A stretch of DNA of 64,000 nucleotides, from NCBI GenBank assembly GCA_900018345.1, contig FCNA01000132.1, forward strand, positions 1 to 64,000, read 5' to 3'. The notes under the pieces were generated by a model. It worked only from the letters and a program-made list of their open reading frames with translations, made no database searches and was not told the DNA's origin. Positions 1 to 9,400 of this stretch are shown piece by piece. Every line of letters begins with the position of its first letter. Position 1 is the first letter of the stretch. Both the position numbers and the translations under genes were made by a program. This DNA comes from Clostridiales bacterium CHKCI006 (lineage in GTDB: Bacteria; Bacillota_I; Bacilli_A; Erysipelotrichales; Coprobacillaceae).

Positions 1-123
1 CAAAAAAAGCCATCCGATCAGGAGGGCAAAAAATGGGATATTTGAGGTAAGGGAGATTTTGCGCTTTTTTTAGCTTTGAAGTTGAGAAATAAGAAGATTC
101 TGAGAATTCAAGCAGGATCAAAC

Positions 124-249
124 ACACAGTTTTATCTGTGTAACTCATATCTGTTTAAAATCTTCCCTTTCATGAAATAACCCTGCCTCTGCTTTGCTTG
201 TTGAGGGCAGCGCCCCCAAGCCCCTTTGAACGCAGAATTTCATTCTGCG
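124..249. repeat. Non-coding stretch with two inverted repeats beside the relaxase gene; candidate oriT region
   Basis: Bases 1-286 hold no convincing gene. Two short perfect inverted repeats are visible: ACACAG/CTGTGT with a 6-nt loop (124-141), and CGCAGAAT/ATTCTGCG with a 3-nt loop (231-249), the second about 40 bp past the relaxase stop. Relaxases act on inverted repeats near their own gene, so this is a possible origin of transfer. The second hairpin could equally be a weak terminator, although no T-run follows it on the minus strand. Confidence 0.3.
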
Positions 250-286
250 GCTACGCGTCCGATGGACGCTTATGACCATGACCGGC

Positions 287-1702
287 TTACCGCTGGCCGT
301 GGTCTTTTTCTTGTTCTTTTTTCTGTTCCTCATCCATTTTCAGCAGCCGATCCACATTGGCCTTTGCCGTCAAAAGTTCCCGCATTTCCTCACGGGAACG
401 CCGGTACTCGGCGTAGGTTTTCTTCTTTTCCTCCAGCAGTTTGGCATACTCAGATTGCAGGTCTTTGACCTTGGGCAGCTTCTTCACTCCCATATCATCA
501 AAGGCATTTTTTGCCGCCTGATGGAGCAGAATTTCTTGCTCATGTTCCTCCCGAAATTTTCGGGAATAACCGGCCTTGCGATAGGCAACATAGGTCTCGC
601 GGGTCTTGGCATAATTAACGATATGGGTACGCAGGACGGCGATCTCTGCCATGCGTTTCTCCGTCGCCTTAATCTGCGCTGACAGCTCATTGTGATGGGC
701 GGTAGCCGCCACCGCTTTTTCTTCCAGCTCTGTATAGTCCAGTAGGTGATGTTCGGTAAGAAAATTCACGGTCTGCGCCATCTGTTTTAAGTTAAAAACC
801 TTGGCCCAGCGTGCATATCCAGCACCTTTCCCGGCCTGCAATTTTGCCTGAATATCCACCAGCAAATTGACCTTGGGTGGCTCCGGCTGCACGGTGGATT
901 TCTTGCGGGGCGTGTGCTGCTTTTCTCCAGCCAGCACCGCACGGATTTCTGTTTCGCTGTACCCGGCTCCCAGCTTGTCATCCATACGGGCTACATTCTT
1001 CCAGCCGGGAGCTTTAAGGCGGATTGCTTTCCCGCGCCGAGATACCTCGCAGCCCATCTCGGAAAGCAGTTGCAGAAGTGTGTCAAAGTCTGCTGGCTTT
1101 TGCTCCAGCGCCCGGTCAATCATCACCCGTAGCTGTTCCCGATGGGAGGGCTTGGCTTGTTCGCCCAGCCACTTGTTGTAGCTTTTTCCGTGGGGCTTGG
1201 GGTTCTCCACAATGGATAGTCCGTTCTCGATACAAATGGTGTCACTTAAACGTCGAACAGCTCTGGTGCTTCCCCAAAAGTTACGGAACTTCCGGTCACA
1301 ATCCATATTGACCGCCGACCAGATGATGTGATTATGAATATGCGATTTGTCGATGTGGGTGCAGACCACAAAGGAATGATTGCCTTTGGTGAACCGCCTG
1401 GCAAATTCTATGCCCAGCCGGTTGGCTTCCTCCGGTGTGATCTCTCCGGGCCTGAACGACTGGCGCACATGGTAGGCGATCACATCATCTGTACCGCGCA
1501 CTCGTCCGGTGGCGGCAATATACTGCCGCTTTGCCAACAGAAACTCTGCATCAGCAGTGCGGCTGTCACATCCATAGCTGGTAATCAATTTTCCGTTGTC
1601 GGTCTTTTGGGGATTTGCCACATAGTCAATAATATCGCTGATGGCACGGCTCTCAGTCCGACCCTTGCCGATATGCAGCGGCATGATGCGTGTGGTTGCC
1701 AT
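287..1702 (-). CDS. MobP/VirD2-type relaxase (MobA/MobL family)
   Basis: This 471-residue protein would nick the ICE origin of transfer and pilot the single strand. The N-terminal half has the relaxase signature: an early region with IGKGRTESRAISD, then the metal-binding histidine cluster HIDKSHIHNHI near residue 115, followed by FRNFWGSTRAVRRLSD. The C-terminal 200 residues are charged and coiled-coil-like and end in a KKEQEKDHGQR tail. The start has a good ribosome site (AAGGAGG) just upstream. Its accessory protein MobC lies 3.6 kb upstream on the same strand, separated by AbiE and SLOG/XRE cargo, which is less compact than a typical mobC-relaxase pair. Confidence 0.93.
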   Translation of the reverse strand: MATTRIMPLHIGKGRTESRAISDIIDYVANPQKTDNGKLITSYGCDSRTADAEFLLAKRQYIAATGRVRGTDDVIAYHVRQSFRPGEITPEEANRLGIEFARRFTKGNHSFVVCTHIDKSHIHNHIIWSAVNMDCDRKFRNFWGSTRAVRRLSDTICIENGLSIVENPKPHGKSYNKWLGEQAKPSHREQLRVMIDRALEQKPADFDTLLQLLSEMGCEVSRRGKAIRLKAPGWKNVARMDDKLGAGYSETEIRAVLAGEKQHTPRKKSTVQPEPPKVNLLVDIQAKLQAGKGAGYARWAKVFNLKQMAQTVNFLTEHHLLDYTELEEKAVAATAHHNELSAQIKATEKRMAEIAVLRTHIVNYAKTRETYVAYRKAGYSRKFREEHEQEILLHQAAKNAFDDMGVKKLPKVKDLQSEYAKLLEEKKKTYAEYRRSREEMRELLTAKANVDRLLKMDEEQKKEQEKDHGQR

Positions 1703-1757
1703 AAGGGAGACCTCCTTTCCAAAAAAGAAACGGCCTGCATGGTGCAGACCGCTTTTG

Positions 1758-2090
1758 TTATTCTATTAAATCGTCCTCATCGAGAAAATCAAAATTGTCC
1801 TCGATGTCCTCTAACCGCTTCGGAGGAAACCTCATCTCGTATTGTTCTTTTGCCAGCGCACGAACTTCCCGGCGCTTATCTTTCATTCGGTTCTTCAGCC
1901 AGGAAATCTGCTCCTTTGATAATCTCCATGGGAGATTCAGCAAGCGGTTTATTGTCATTTGCTCCGCTTGCTTCTCCGGCGGCAAAGAAGCACAGGATTT
2001 ACAGACGTGCGCCGCATGACCTTTGCCGGAAAATTTTTCATTAGCCTTATATTCTCCGCAGACTTTACAATAATGGCCGTGCTTCTTCAT
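1758..2090 (-). CDS. Small zinc-ribbon protein of unknown function
   Basis: The 110-residue protein has two CxxC pairs (HYCKVCGEY near residue 8 and HVCKSCASL near residue 29), a spacing typical of a zinc ribbon, followed by a basic helical region (LKNRMKDKRREVRALAKEQ) and an acidic tail (DFLDEDDLIE). It may bind nucleic acid. The start overlaps the abiEii stop by 4 bp, so it is probably translated from the abiE mRNA and may be a third member of that cassette. I do not recognise a named family. Confidence 0.72.
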   Translation of the reverse strand: MKKHGHYCKVCGEYKANEKFSGKGHAAHVCKSCASLPPEKQAEQMTINRLLNLPWRLSKEQISWLKNRMKDKRREVRALAKEQYEMRFPPKRLEDIEDNFDFLDEDDLIE

Positions 2091-2941
2091 AGGCTCGATT
2101 CCTTTTCACTGAGAGCGTATAAACTGCGCACCGCCCCCATGATGATGTTCCACTCCAGATCTGCCGCATAGGAAAATTTTTTGCGGTACGATTCCCAAAG
2201 TTTCTGCATAACCGAGCTGTTCTCCACTTCCTCAAAAACTTCGGCAGCTTCTGCAAGATGTCGTTCTGTCCCGCGTTTGTGAGCAGTGGCCCGCAGCGCA
2301 TCATGGAGAATCTGAGGGTCCAATGTATTCCCATGCAGCTGTTCCAGAATATAAATGTCATAGAAATCTCTCATGCGGGTGTTGGTGGTAGTTCTGGTAA
2401 TGATCGTTTCCAGCTTTTCGGCCAGAACCGTTTCCAGATTGTACGCCCAAATATCAATGGAGCGATCTTCCAGCATCAGCTTGAAAGAGTAGCGGATCTC
2501 CCTGGGGGTAATGGCATCCCCTGTGGAAATGTCAATCTTCAAAGGCGTCACCACACCGTCAAAGGTTGTAGTCATATTTACGCGAATCCCCGGATATTCC
2601 GCCTCATCCATAATCTCCGAAATACTTTTCAGCTGGAATTTGACGCCATCATCAAGCGGGACACTCACAATAGCGGAAATCAAATTCTCTATGTCCTCCA
2701 CATTGACATTGGCTCCTTTTACAGTAGCGTCCAAATCCATCGTGGAACGGGCATCCAGACCAACCATAGCCGCTACCAGCATACCGCCTTTCAGAATAAA
2801 TTTGTCACGATATTCAGAAAGGGAGATACGCTCCAGAAAACGCTCCATCATGTAGTTCCGCATCAAGAGCTGGGCGTCCGCAGATTTTTTTCTGGAAAGA
2901 TTGCGGATCAGATCCTTCAACTGCCTTGCTGTTTTTATCAT
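2087..2941 (-). CDS. abiEii: AbiEii-family nucleotidyltransferase toxin
   Basis: The 284-residue protein matches the AbiEii/AbiGii nucleotidyltransferase family, toxin half of the type IV abortive-infection pair AbiE. Visible features are the N-terminal helix, the KFILKGGMLV motif near residue 47 and the catalytic-like STMDLDATVKG motif near residue 67 (a DxD-like metal site). Later motifs RMRDFYDIYIL and VLAEKLETI are characteristic of this family. It overlaps the upstream abiEi gene by 4 bp, the usual coupled arrangement. In the family the toxin blocks growth on phage infection; that role here is inferred. Confidence 0.92.
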   Translation of the reverse strand: MIKTARQLKDLIRNLSRKKSADAQLLMRNYMMERFLERISLSEYRDKFILKGGMLVAAMVGLDARSTMDLDATVKGANVNVEDIENLISAIVSVPLDDGVKFQLKSISEIMDEAEYPGIRVNMTTTFDGVVTPLKIDISTGDAITPREIRYSFKLMLEDRSIDIWAYNLETVLAEKLETIITRTTTNTRMRDFYDIYILEQLHGNTLDPQILHDALRATAHKRGTERHLAEAAEVFEEVENSSVMQKLWESYRKKFSYAADLEWNIIMGAVRSLYALSEKESSL

Positions 2942-3531
2942 AAAAGCACCTCCAAATACTGCCGCAGAATTTTTTCTACCCGGAACATACCGGCATACCG
3001 CATCAATGTCCGCAGGTCTTTGTCTTTTCTTCTGGCATACATCTTTAATGCCCCTTGAAAAGTCTGCATCTCCATGTTGTTCCTGCTGCGGAGCAGGTCG
3101 CAGATGGTGCGCTCCAGGTCATAGACAGGAACTGTATGCCCAAATGGTGTCTGAGCCGTTGTCAGGCCCACCCCATGCAGTTCCGCCTTAATGGTGAATA
3201 CCTGTACGCCCTCTGCTTTCAGCTTGGAGGGATTATATCCGGTCTTGACTGTGACCGTATATTCCAGCGGCTCGCGGTCTGTCAGATCGTGAAAAAATAA
3301 AGCTGTCTCATGGGAAAACACTGCCTGTTCGACCCGCAGATGAAGTAAGTACATGGCATCGACCCAGGCATCCTTGGAAAGATAAATTCCATGCGCGACC
3401 CGCTCCAATTCCCGTGAGTGCACATAATCATAAAAAACAGGCTTAGAAATACCAGCAGATACTACTTGAGCTGTTCGCAGCATCCCATCCTGTGTTTCCA
3501 GCAGCTGATCCAGCTGTTCAAATTGTCCCAC
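2938..3531 (-). CDS. abiEi: AbiEi-family antitoxin and transcriptional repressor
   Basis: The protein has the N-terminal winged-helix AbiEi_4-like domain (LDQLLETQDGMLRTAQVVSA) and the family's C-terminal domain (TICDLLRSRNNMEMQ). It is the antitoxin partner of the downstream gene. I chose GTG at 3531 because AAAGGAAG lies 6-7 nt upstream; a longer frame would begin at another GTG at 3549. AbiEi proteins are known to repress their own operon through inverted repeats, and a perfect one lies over the -10 box immediately upstream (3551-3572). Confidence 0.9.
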   Translation of the reverse strand: MGQFEQLDQLLETQDGMLRTAQVVSAGISKPVFYDYVHSRELERVAHGIYLSKDAWVDAMYLLHLRVEQAVFSHETALFFHDLTDREPLEYTVTVKTGYNPSKLKAEGVQVFTIKAELHGVGLTTAQTPFGHTVPVYDLERTICDLLRSRNNMEMQTFQGALKMYARRKDKDLRTLMRYAGMFRVEKILRQYLEVLL

Positions 3532-3550
3532 CGTACCACTTCCTTTCACA

Positions 3551-3584
3551 CTAATATTATAAGCAATATTAGTTCAAAAGTAAA
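3551..3584 (-). promoter_or_regulatory. abiE promoter with overlapping palindromic operator
   Basis: A perfect inverted repeat CTAATATT-N6-AATATTAG occupies 3551-3572. On the minus strand a TATAAT box (3556-3561) lies inside it, and TTTACT (3579-3584) sits 17 bp upstream as a -35. A repressor bound to the palindrome would cover the -10 box, which fits AbiEi negative autoregulation. Confidence 0.7.
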
Positions 3585-3667
3585 GTGATGAAAATTCGGC
3601 ATAATTTTACCGACAGCTTAACGTTCAACAGTTTTGGAAATATGAAGTGGCAGCAAAATAGACAACC

Positions 3668-4105
3668 TCAGCTGCCCATTTCATCACGATATGAAATAAT
3701 CTGCTTCTTTTTCTGTTTGGCACACCGTAACGTTGTGGCTGCTCCGCCCCAATCATGGAGAACATAGGCCACCACTACATCGGCGGACTCTACCATCCAG
3801 CGATTTCTATGAGAAATCGAAAAACGGCGCGGTACGTTTTCCAGCGGTGGATACACGGTACTGTCATAGCCAGAAACATCCCGGCCAGTGTTCAAATATG
3901 CCAATACAAGAACCAGCTCGATTTGCGGATACTTTTTCTTTTGTTCCCGTAAAATAGACGCTGCTAAACTGTCGAACTCTCCATATCCTCCAAGATAAAA
4001 AGTTGTTGCTCCTTGTTCAATTAGGTCTTGTGTTACATTGCGAAGCCAATTCGCAATATTGTCTGCCTTTGTGATTTGCGAATGGCCACAAAAAGTTACG
4101 TTCAT
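3668..4105 (-). CDS. SLOG-like (DUF1273/YspA-type) nucleotide-binding protein
   Basis: The 145-residue protein has a Rossmann-like pattern: MNVTFCGHS at the N-terminus, then TTFYLGGYGEFDSLAA near residue 35 and a C-terminal VVVAYVLHDWGGAATT loop. These features recall the SLOG superfamily, whose members bind nucleotide-derived ligands and occur in phage-defence and ICE cargo. It is divergent from the XRE gene at 4226. The ligand cannot be told from sequence. Confidence 0.68.
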   Translation of the reverse strand: MNVTFCGHSQITKADNIANWLRNVTQDLIEQGATTFYLGGYGEFDSLAASILREQKKKYPQIELVLVLAYLNTGRDVSGYDSTVYPPLENVPRRFSISHRNRWMVESADVVVAYVLHDWGGAATTLRCAKQKKKQIISYRDEMGS

Positions 4106-4225
4106 ACGATGGCACCCCTATTACCATCATACTGCAAATAGCTCTATTAGTACAGGTACAGGGACTAATTTTAGCAAAACTGCCCATATACTAAATATAG
4201 TACAGTCACAGGGGCGGTGTATAGA

Positions 4226-4465
4226 ATGAAGCTAAACGAGGCGGTAAGCAAACGTCTGTTAGAATTACTAGATGAAAGAAAAATGACACAATATCAACTG
4301 TATATGAAAAGCGGTGTTCCCAAGTCTACGATTGGAAATGTCATCAACTGCTCGTATGATTCGGTTAAGCTACGGATCATTCATGAGATGTGCCAAGGAA
4401 TGGGGATTGGGATAGATACCTTTTTTGCATCGCCGCTTTTTCAAGAAGATAACCTAGAACCATAA
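4226..4465 (+). CDS. Small XRE/Cro-type helix-turn-helix regulator
   Basis: The 79-residue protein is a bare helix-turn-helix domain: KRLLELLDERKMTQYQLYMKSG followed by the recognition helix region VPKSTIGNVINCS. I chose ATG 4226 over GTG 4217 because GGGGCGG lies at 4211-4217. It is divergent from the SLOG-like gene across about 120 bp containing partly palindromic ATTAGT/ACTAAT and TACTA/TAGTA elements, so it probably controls both genes. Confidence 0.82.
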   Translation: MKLNEAVSKRLLELLDERKMTQYQLYMKSGVPKSTIGNVINCSYDSVKLRIIHEMCQGMGIGIDTFFASPLFQEDNLEP

Positions 4466-4494
4466 AACCTCCGACGAAATTCGTCGGAGGTTTT
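4464..4494. terminator. Bidirectional intrinsic terminator
   Basis: A perfect hairpin AACCTCCGACGAA / TTCGTCGGAGGTT with A and T runs on the two sides lies between the XRE gene (+) and the convergent membrane protein gene (-), so it can end transcription from both. Confidence 0.85.
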
Positions 4495-4498
4495 CATA

Positions 4499-4810
4499 TT
4501 ATCCATAAACCAAATCTTGAATGATAAACTTCAAGTCCTGTACCTTGCCCAGTAGCCAGATTGCAGCCATTGGCAAACCATAGGGACTAATGAGAAATGC
4601 TATCACCAGCAGGATAATGCCGTTTTGCAAGGAGTAAGTAATCAGAACTGCCACACCCAGCAGGGCAACCACCATGCTGATAAGCCCCAGCACCAAACCG
4701 GAGACATAGACAATCCCCACACAAATCCAGACGAACAGGGTCAGCGACAGAATCACCGGAGCCATTAAAATCTTCAACGGCAGTTTCAGAATGAACCAGA
4801 TCGCCCTCAT
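4499..4810 (-). CDS. Small ICE membrane protein (CD1845-like)
   Basis: The protein of about 103 residues is almost entirely hydrophobic: segments around LMAPVILSLTLFVWICVGIV, GLVLGLISMVVALLGVAVLI and IILLVIAFLI suggest three membrane helices. The internal ATG at 4810 is preferred because the GGAGGAAG encoded just before it is its ribosome site. It overlaps the upstream gene by 4 bp (ATGA). Similar small membrane proteins recur in Tn1549-type ICEs; function unknown. Confidence 0.8.
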   Translation of the reverse strand: MRAIWFILKLPLKILMAPVILSLTLFVWICVGIVYVSGLVLGLISMVVALLGVAVLITYSLQNGIILLVIAFLISPYGLPMAAIWLLGKVQDLKFIIQDLVYG

Positions 4811-5112
4811 TTTTCTTCCTCCTTCCATCGTTCCCGAAAGCTCTGACAGAGAATTTCTGCCTGTCTTTCATCTTCTTCCGTCACTTCTCGGCATCCTTTG
4901 GTTAGCCGCAGTTCCTCATAGCTGCGATAATCAGATAACAGCACCTCGAATAGTTCGTCCGGTGTCCGGCTGAGAAGTCCATCCACACAGTAGCGGGAAT
5001 CTCCATTCCATGTGACGCGGAGATAACCTTCTCGACAAGGGAGGACTTCTTCCTCTAGATCACAGTCCAAATACTCACGAAAAATCTCCAACACCTTCTC
5101 AAAGGTTTTCAT
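4807..5112 (-). CDS. Small acidic ICE protein, function unknown
   Basis: The 101-residue protein starts MKTFEKVLEIFREYLDCD and has a strongly charged C-terminus (EEDERQAEILCQSF...WKEEEK). No family recognised with confidence. It is translationally coupled to the downstream membrane protein (ATGA overlap), and the two lie between a terminator-flanked mobC operon and the XRE/SLOG cargo, so they form a two-gene unit. Confidence 0.68.
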   Translation of the reverse strand: MKTFEKVLEIFREYLDCDLEEEVLPCREGYLRVTWNGDSRYCVDGLLSRTPDELFEVLLSDYRSYEELRLTKGCREVTEEDERQAEILCQSFRERWKEEEK

Positions 5113-5202
5113 CTATTCTCAACTCCTTTGCGGCAATCTGTTTTCTACCCATATTATCCTTCCAACATTTCAAAAAGACAAGGATATGGGCAAAAGAAAA
5201 AA

Positions 5203-5243
5203 CGGAGGAAGGCGCGGCGAAAAGAACGCCGTTCCTCCCTCCG
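5203..5243 (-). terminator. Terminator downstream of mobC
   Basis: On the minus strand a GC-rich hairpin (CGGAGGAA and CGGCG arms, loop AAAAGAA) is followed by a T-rich tract. It lies about 20-60 bp beyond the mobC stop and would end the long ICE transcript there. Confidence 0.75.
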
Positions 5244-5264
5244 CAGTTGGGGCATATATCCCTG

Positions 5265-5609
5265 TTACGAAAGCCTGGAAAGCTGGGTTAGGATTTCTTT
5301 CACGCCCTCCCATAACTGCTCCTGCCGTTGGGCTATATCCTCCAGGTCAGCATCATAAATCCGCCCCGTTTCATGTACCCGTCGGGTGAGCTGGTTCAGG
5401 TTATTGCTGCTTCGGCGCAACAGGGATACCAGTTCCTTCAGCTCCGGCAAGTCCAGCTGTACCACATAGCCGTCCACAGCCATCTTCCGCAGATAGGCGC
5501 TCAGGTTTTTTGTTCCGAACTGTGCCATTTTCTGCTGGATCGCTTCCATCTCCGCATCGGAAACCCAAAACAGGACCGGCACATCCCGTTTACGCTTTTT
5601 GGCGCTCAT
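5265..5609 (-). CDS. mobC: MobC-like relaxosome accessory protein
   Basis: The 114-residue protein starts with a basic segment (MSAKKRKRDVPVLFWVSD) and a ribbon-helix-helix-like region (FGTKNLSAYLRKMAVDG), then carries the MobC signature around LRRSSNNLNQLTRRVHETG. MobC proteins bind near the origin of transfer and help the relaxase open the strands. It overlaps the DUF3849 gene upstream by 4 bp and is the last gene of the long ICE operon before a terminator. Confidence 0.9.
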   Translation of the reverse strand: MSAKKRKRDVPVLFWVSDAEMEAIQQKMAQFGTKNLSAYLRKMAVDGYVVQLDLPELKELVSLLRRSSNNLNQLTRRVHETGRIYDADLEDIAQRQEQLWEGVKEILTQLSRLS

Positions 5610-6412
5610 CGTTCCGGCTCCTGTTTCTTCGATAAAGCAGGCTTGTGGGTGGTAGGCTCCTGTTTGAGCTTTTGCAAGACAGAGCCTTTCTCCGGTTCCT
5701 GAAGCGTTTTTCGTGCCTGCCGTGTAAACAGATCGGTCAGACCAAGATTGACCTCATCCACAACCAGATAAGCACAGTGGCGCGAAGTGCCGCTGTCCTC
5801 CGGCATGGGAATGGTCTTTGCCCAGGCTTTGTTGTCACGGGAAACGCGACCGTCGCTGTCCTTATGCTGGATGGTGTTGGCAAGGATGAACTGTACTCGT
5901 TCCGACCCGAACTTTTCCAGCACCGCCTTAACCGCAGACTCCGTATCCAGTCGGTTATCCGCATAGTGGGCGCTGATGGCGTGTTCAATGGCCTCTTTAC
6001 AGTCAAAGTTTGCCTGATAAGAGCGGTTATATTGTGCCATCTCCCCATGCTGGGACGCATAGGCGGCAGAATGGAGATAGAGAGGGATGGACCGCTGTTC
6101 TTCCAAAACCTTACACACATCATCCGCTCGGTTTTCAATGCTGTCCCGGATCACATCCATGTAGCCGGTCTCCAGCTTCTCAAAGTGACGGTACACATCG
6201 GCCAGCGGTGTAGGCGAATCCAAAAGCGCCTGGGCCTGGGCATCGGTCAGCTCCAAGTCCTCCATCGCCATCACAATGTCCTCCCGGACGGTGTACTCAT
6301 AGGTATGGTGCAGGATTTCCTCCGGGGGCTGGCTTTTCAGCCAGTCCCGGTATTTGTCCTGTTCAGCGGCCATCTTCTCATAAAGGGCCGTATTCAGATC
6401 GTTGGTATTCAT
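5606..6412 (-). CDS. DUF3849/DUF3848-type ICE protein
   Basis: The 268-residue protein has LYEKMAAEQDKYRDWL at the N-terminus and the DUF3849-like central segment (IPLYLHSAAYASQHGEMAQYNRS), followed by FILANTIQHKDSDGRVS. Proteins of this kind sit beside the giant helicase gene in Tn1549-like ICEs; molecular role unknown. ATG 6412 is chosen because GAGGAGG just upstream gives the ribosome site; it begins 2 bp before the end of the helicase gene. Confidence 0.85.
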   Translation of the reverse strand: MNTNDLNTALYEKMAAEQDKYRDWLKSQPPEEILHHTYEYTVREDIVMAMEDLELTDAQAQALLDSPTPLADVYRHFEKLETGYMDVIRDSIENRADDVCKVLEEQRSIPLYLHSAAYASQHGEMAQYNRSYQANFDCKEAIEHAISAHYADNRLDTESAVKAVLEKFGSERVQFILANTIQHKDSDGRVSRDNKAWAKTIPMPEDSGTSRHCAYLVVDEVNLGLTDLFTRQARKTLQEPEKGSVLQKLKQEPTTHKPALSKKQEPER

Positions 6413-6413
6413 G

Positions 6414-9400
6414 TTATCGCACCTCCTCATGTTGTTTCGGTTTCTTTTCAGGGCTACGGGGTGGCACCGGGCGCTTCAAGCTGTCCAGCACCGAAGGCCG
6501 TGCGCTCTTGGCAACCACAGTTTCCGGCTGGGCATGGCCCTTGCCGTCAATGTTCAGCAGCGTGTCCAGTTCCACCAGACGGGCGGACTTGACTCGCAGA
6601 TCATCCTCAAAGGGAAACGGCTTTCCGATTTCCTCTTTGGCTGCGGCCTGCTGTTGGTAAAGGTTGTCCAGCTGGTTTTTCACGGCTTCCAAACGCTGAG
6701 GCATTTGAGCCAGTGCATTGTCGATACGGGTGAGGTTTCCGCGCGGGTCTGTGCCGAGGCTTGCCCGGTGGGTCATCTGGCCTTTCAACAGGAGCGTATA
6801 TTCCTGTTTCCAAGCGGAAAACTCCACGGACATAGTAAAGCCCCGATAGCTGCCGATCTGCACCGGTTCGGAGCCTTTGACCTCCTTACAGGCGTCCAGC
6901 AAGGCTGCACCGGCGTTTTCTTTGTCAGTCAGCACATCGCCCCGGATCTCCATTCCAGCAAAGCCATCCTCCGGGTGAGGATGGGCGGCCAGGGTCTCCA
7001 GATCCGCTTCAAAGCCTTTAATAAACCCCTTGTTAGTTTCGATTTCCTGGGGGAAGTATTTGAGCAACTGATCCTCCAGGCGGTACTGCTTGCTCTGATG
7101 GTCAGCTTTCATCAGCTTCAGACGCGCAACCTCCACATCCAAATCCATGCGCTCCTTGATACGGGGGTCTCCGGCGCACAGGGCCTTGATCTCGGCAAAG
7201 GACAGCGCCGTTTCGTCCACATCATCGCAGGAGCGGACCGGGCTTTTGCTGGTCATGATTTGCGAAATGAATTTCTGTTTGTTCTCCACCGTCTGCCACA
7301 GGTAGGCATCGAAAGTTCCCTCGGTAACATAGCGGTACACATGGACCAGCGGATTCTGGTTGCCCTGGCGCTCGATACGGCCCTTGCGCTGGGCAAGGTC
7401 TCCCGGACGCCACGGACAATCCAGGTCATGGAGCGCCACAAGCCGGTCCTGCACATTGGTGCCAGCGCCCATTTTGGAGGTGCTGCCCAGCAGGACGCGC
7501 ACCTGCCCAGTGCGAACCTTGGAAAACAGTTCTTTCTTCTGCACCTCGGTCTTGGCTTCGTGGATAAAAGCAATCTGCTCGGCGGGCATTCCCTGGGCGA
7601 TGAGCTTCTGGCGGATGTCCTCATAGATGGTAAAGGCAGGCTCAGGCTCATCCAACGGCACAGCCTGTTCCAGCGCATGAAGTGTGGGATTATCCAGCTG
7701 TTTGGCTGCCTTTTTGGAGGGGGCTGCCTGGGGCGTGGAAATGTCGCAGAATACCAGCTGGGTCAGCTTGTCAGCCTCGCCGTCCCGCCAGATCTGCATG
7801 ATATTACCCACACACTGATTGACCTTGGTGCCGGGTTCATCCGGCAGCAGCTGGTTGATGATACGCTGGTCCAGACCCAGCTTGCGGCCATCGCCGGTAA
7901 TCTTGAGCATATTGTCCTCTGAGGGGTCAACGCTGCCGCTGTGTACCCTGGAGGCGCGCTCGGAGAGAACCTGCACCATCTCTTTTTGGTGTTCAGTAGG
8001 CTGGGCCACGATGTTGTGGTATTCCACCTCCGGGGTGGGCAAGTTCAGCTGATCGGCGGTTTTGATGTCGGCAACTTCACGGAACAAGTTCATCAGCTCC
8101 GGGAGGTTGAAAAACTTGCTGAATCTCGTTCTTGCCCGGTAGCCGGTGCCTTCCGGTGCCAGCTCCAGCGCCGTGACGGTTTCTCCGAAGCGGCTGGCCC
8201 AGCAGTCGAAGTGGGTCATGTTCAGCTCTTGCAGGCGGTCATACTGGAGATACCGCTGCATGGTGTAAAGTTCGGTCATGCTGTTCGATACGGGGGTGCC
8301 AGTGGCGAAAATCACACCACGGTTTCCGGTCAGTTCATCCATATAGCGACACTTTGCAAACATATCGCTGGACTTTTGGGCATCGCTTGTGGAGAGACCT
8401 GCCACATTCCGCATCTTGGTGTATAAAAACAGGTTTTTATAGTTATGCGCCTCATCGACGAACAGGCGGTCCACACCCAACTGCTCGAATGTTACCACAT
8501 CGTCCTTGCGGCTCTCGGCCTGCAATTTCTCCAGCCGGGCTTCCAGGGACTTCTTGGTGCGTTCCAACTGCTTGACCGTGAAACGCTCACCGCCGCTGTA
8601 CTTCACCTCGGCAATGCCCTCGGTGATCTCGTCGATCTGCTCCTGAAGGAGCCGTTCCTGACGCTCTCGGCTGATGGGGATTTTCTCAAACTGGCTGTGT
8701 CCCATGATGATGGCGTCATAATCGCCGGTGGCAATGCGGGCGCAGAACTTCTTGCGGTTGTGGGTCTCAAAGTCCTTTTTGGTGGTGACAAGAATGTTGG
8801 CGGAAGGATAGAGCCGCAGAAACTCCGACGCCCATTGTTCGGTCAGATGGTTCGGCACCACAAAGAGGGATTTCTGACACAAGCCCAGGCGCTTACTCTC
8901 CATGGCGGCAGCCACCATTTCAAAGGTTTTGCCAGCGCCTACCTCGTGTGCCAGCAGCGTATTGCCGCCGTACAGCACATGAGCGATAGCGTTTTTCTGG
9001 TGTTCCCGCAAGGTGATGGCCGGGTTCATACCACCGAAAGTAATGTGTCCGCCGTCGTATTCACGGGGACGGGTGGAGTTCATTTCCTCATTGTACTGGC
9101 GGACCAGAGCTTGGCGGCGGTCCGGGTCTTTCCAAATCCAGTCTTTGAAAGCGTCCCGGATCGCTTGCTGCTTTTGGGCGGCCAGGGTGGTCTCTTTGGC
9201 ATTCAACACCCGGCGCTCTTTGCCGTCTGCATCCTCTATGGTGTCGTAGATACGGACATCCCGCAGGTTCAGGCTGTCCTCCAGAATCTTGTAGGCATTG
9301 GCACGGCTGGTTCCGTAGGTGGTATAGGCTGCCACATTGTTCTTGCTTACAGAGCTTTTGCCGGTGATCTGCCACTCAGCGGTGAAAGAAGAATAGTTGA

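Noticed and set aside
145-333. 62-codon minus-strand frame after the relaxase.
   Set aside because: It overlaps the relaxase 3' end in another frame, has no ribosome site and crosses the inverted repeat; no support as a gene.
5186-5389. 67-codon plus-strand frame near mobC.
   Set aside because: It lies across the mobC terminator and the mobC 3' end in antisense; no ribosome site or family.
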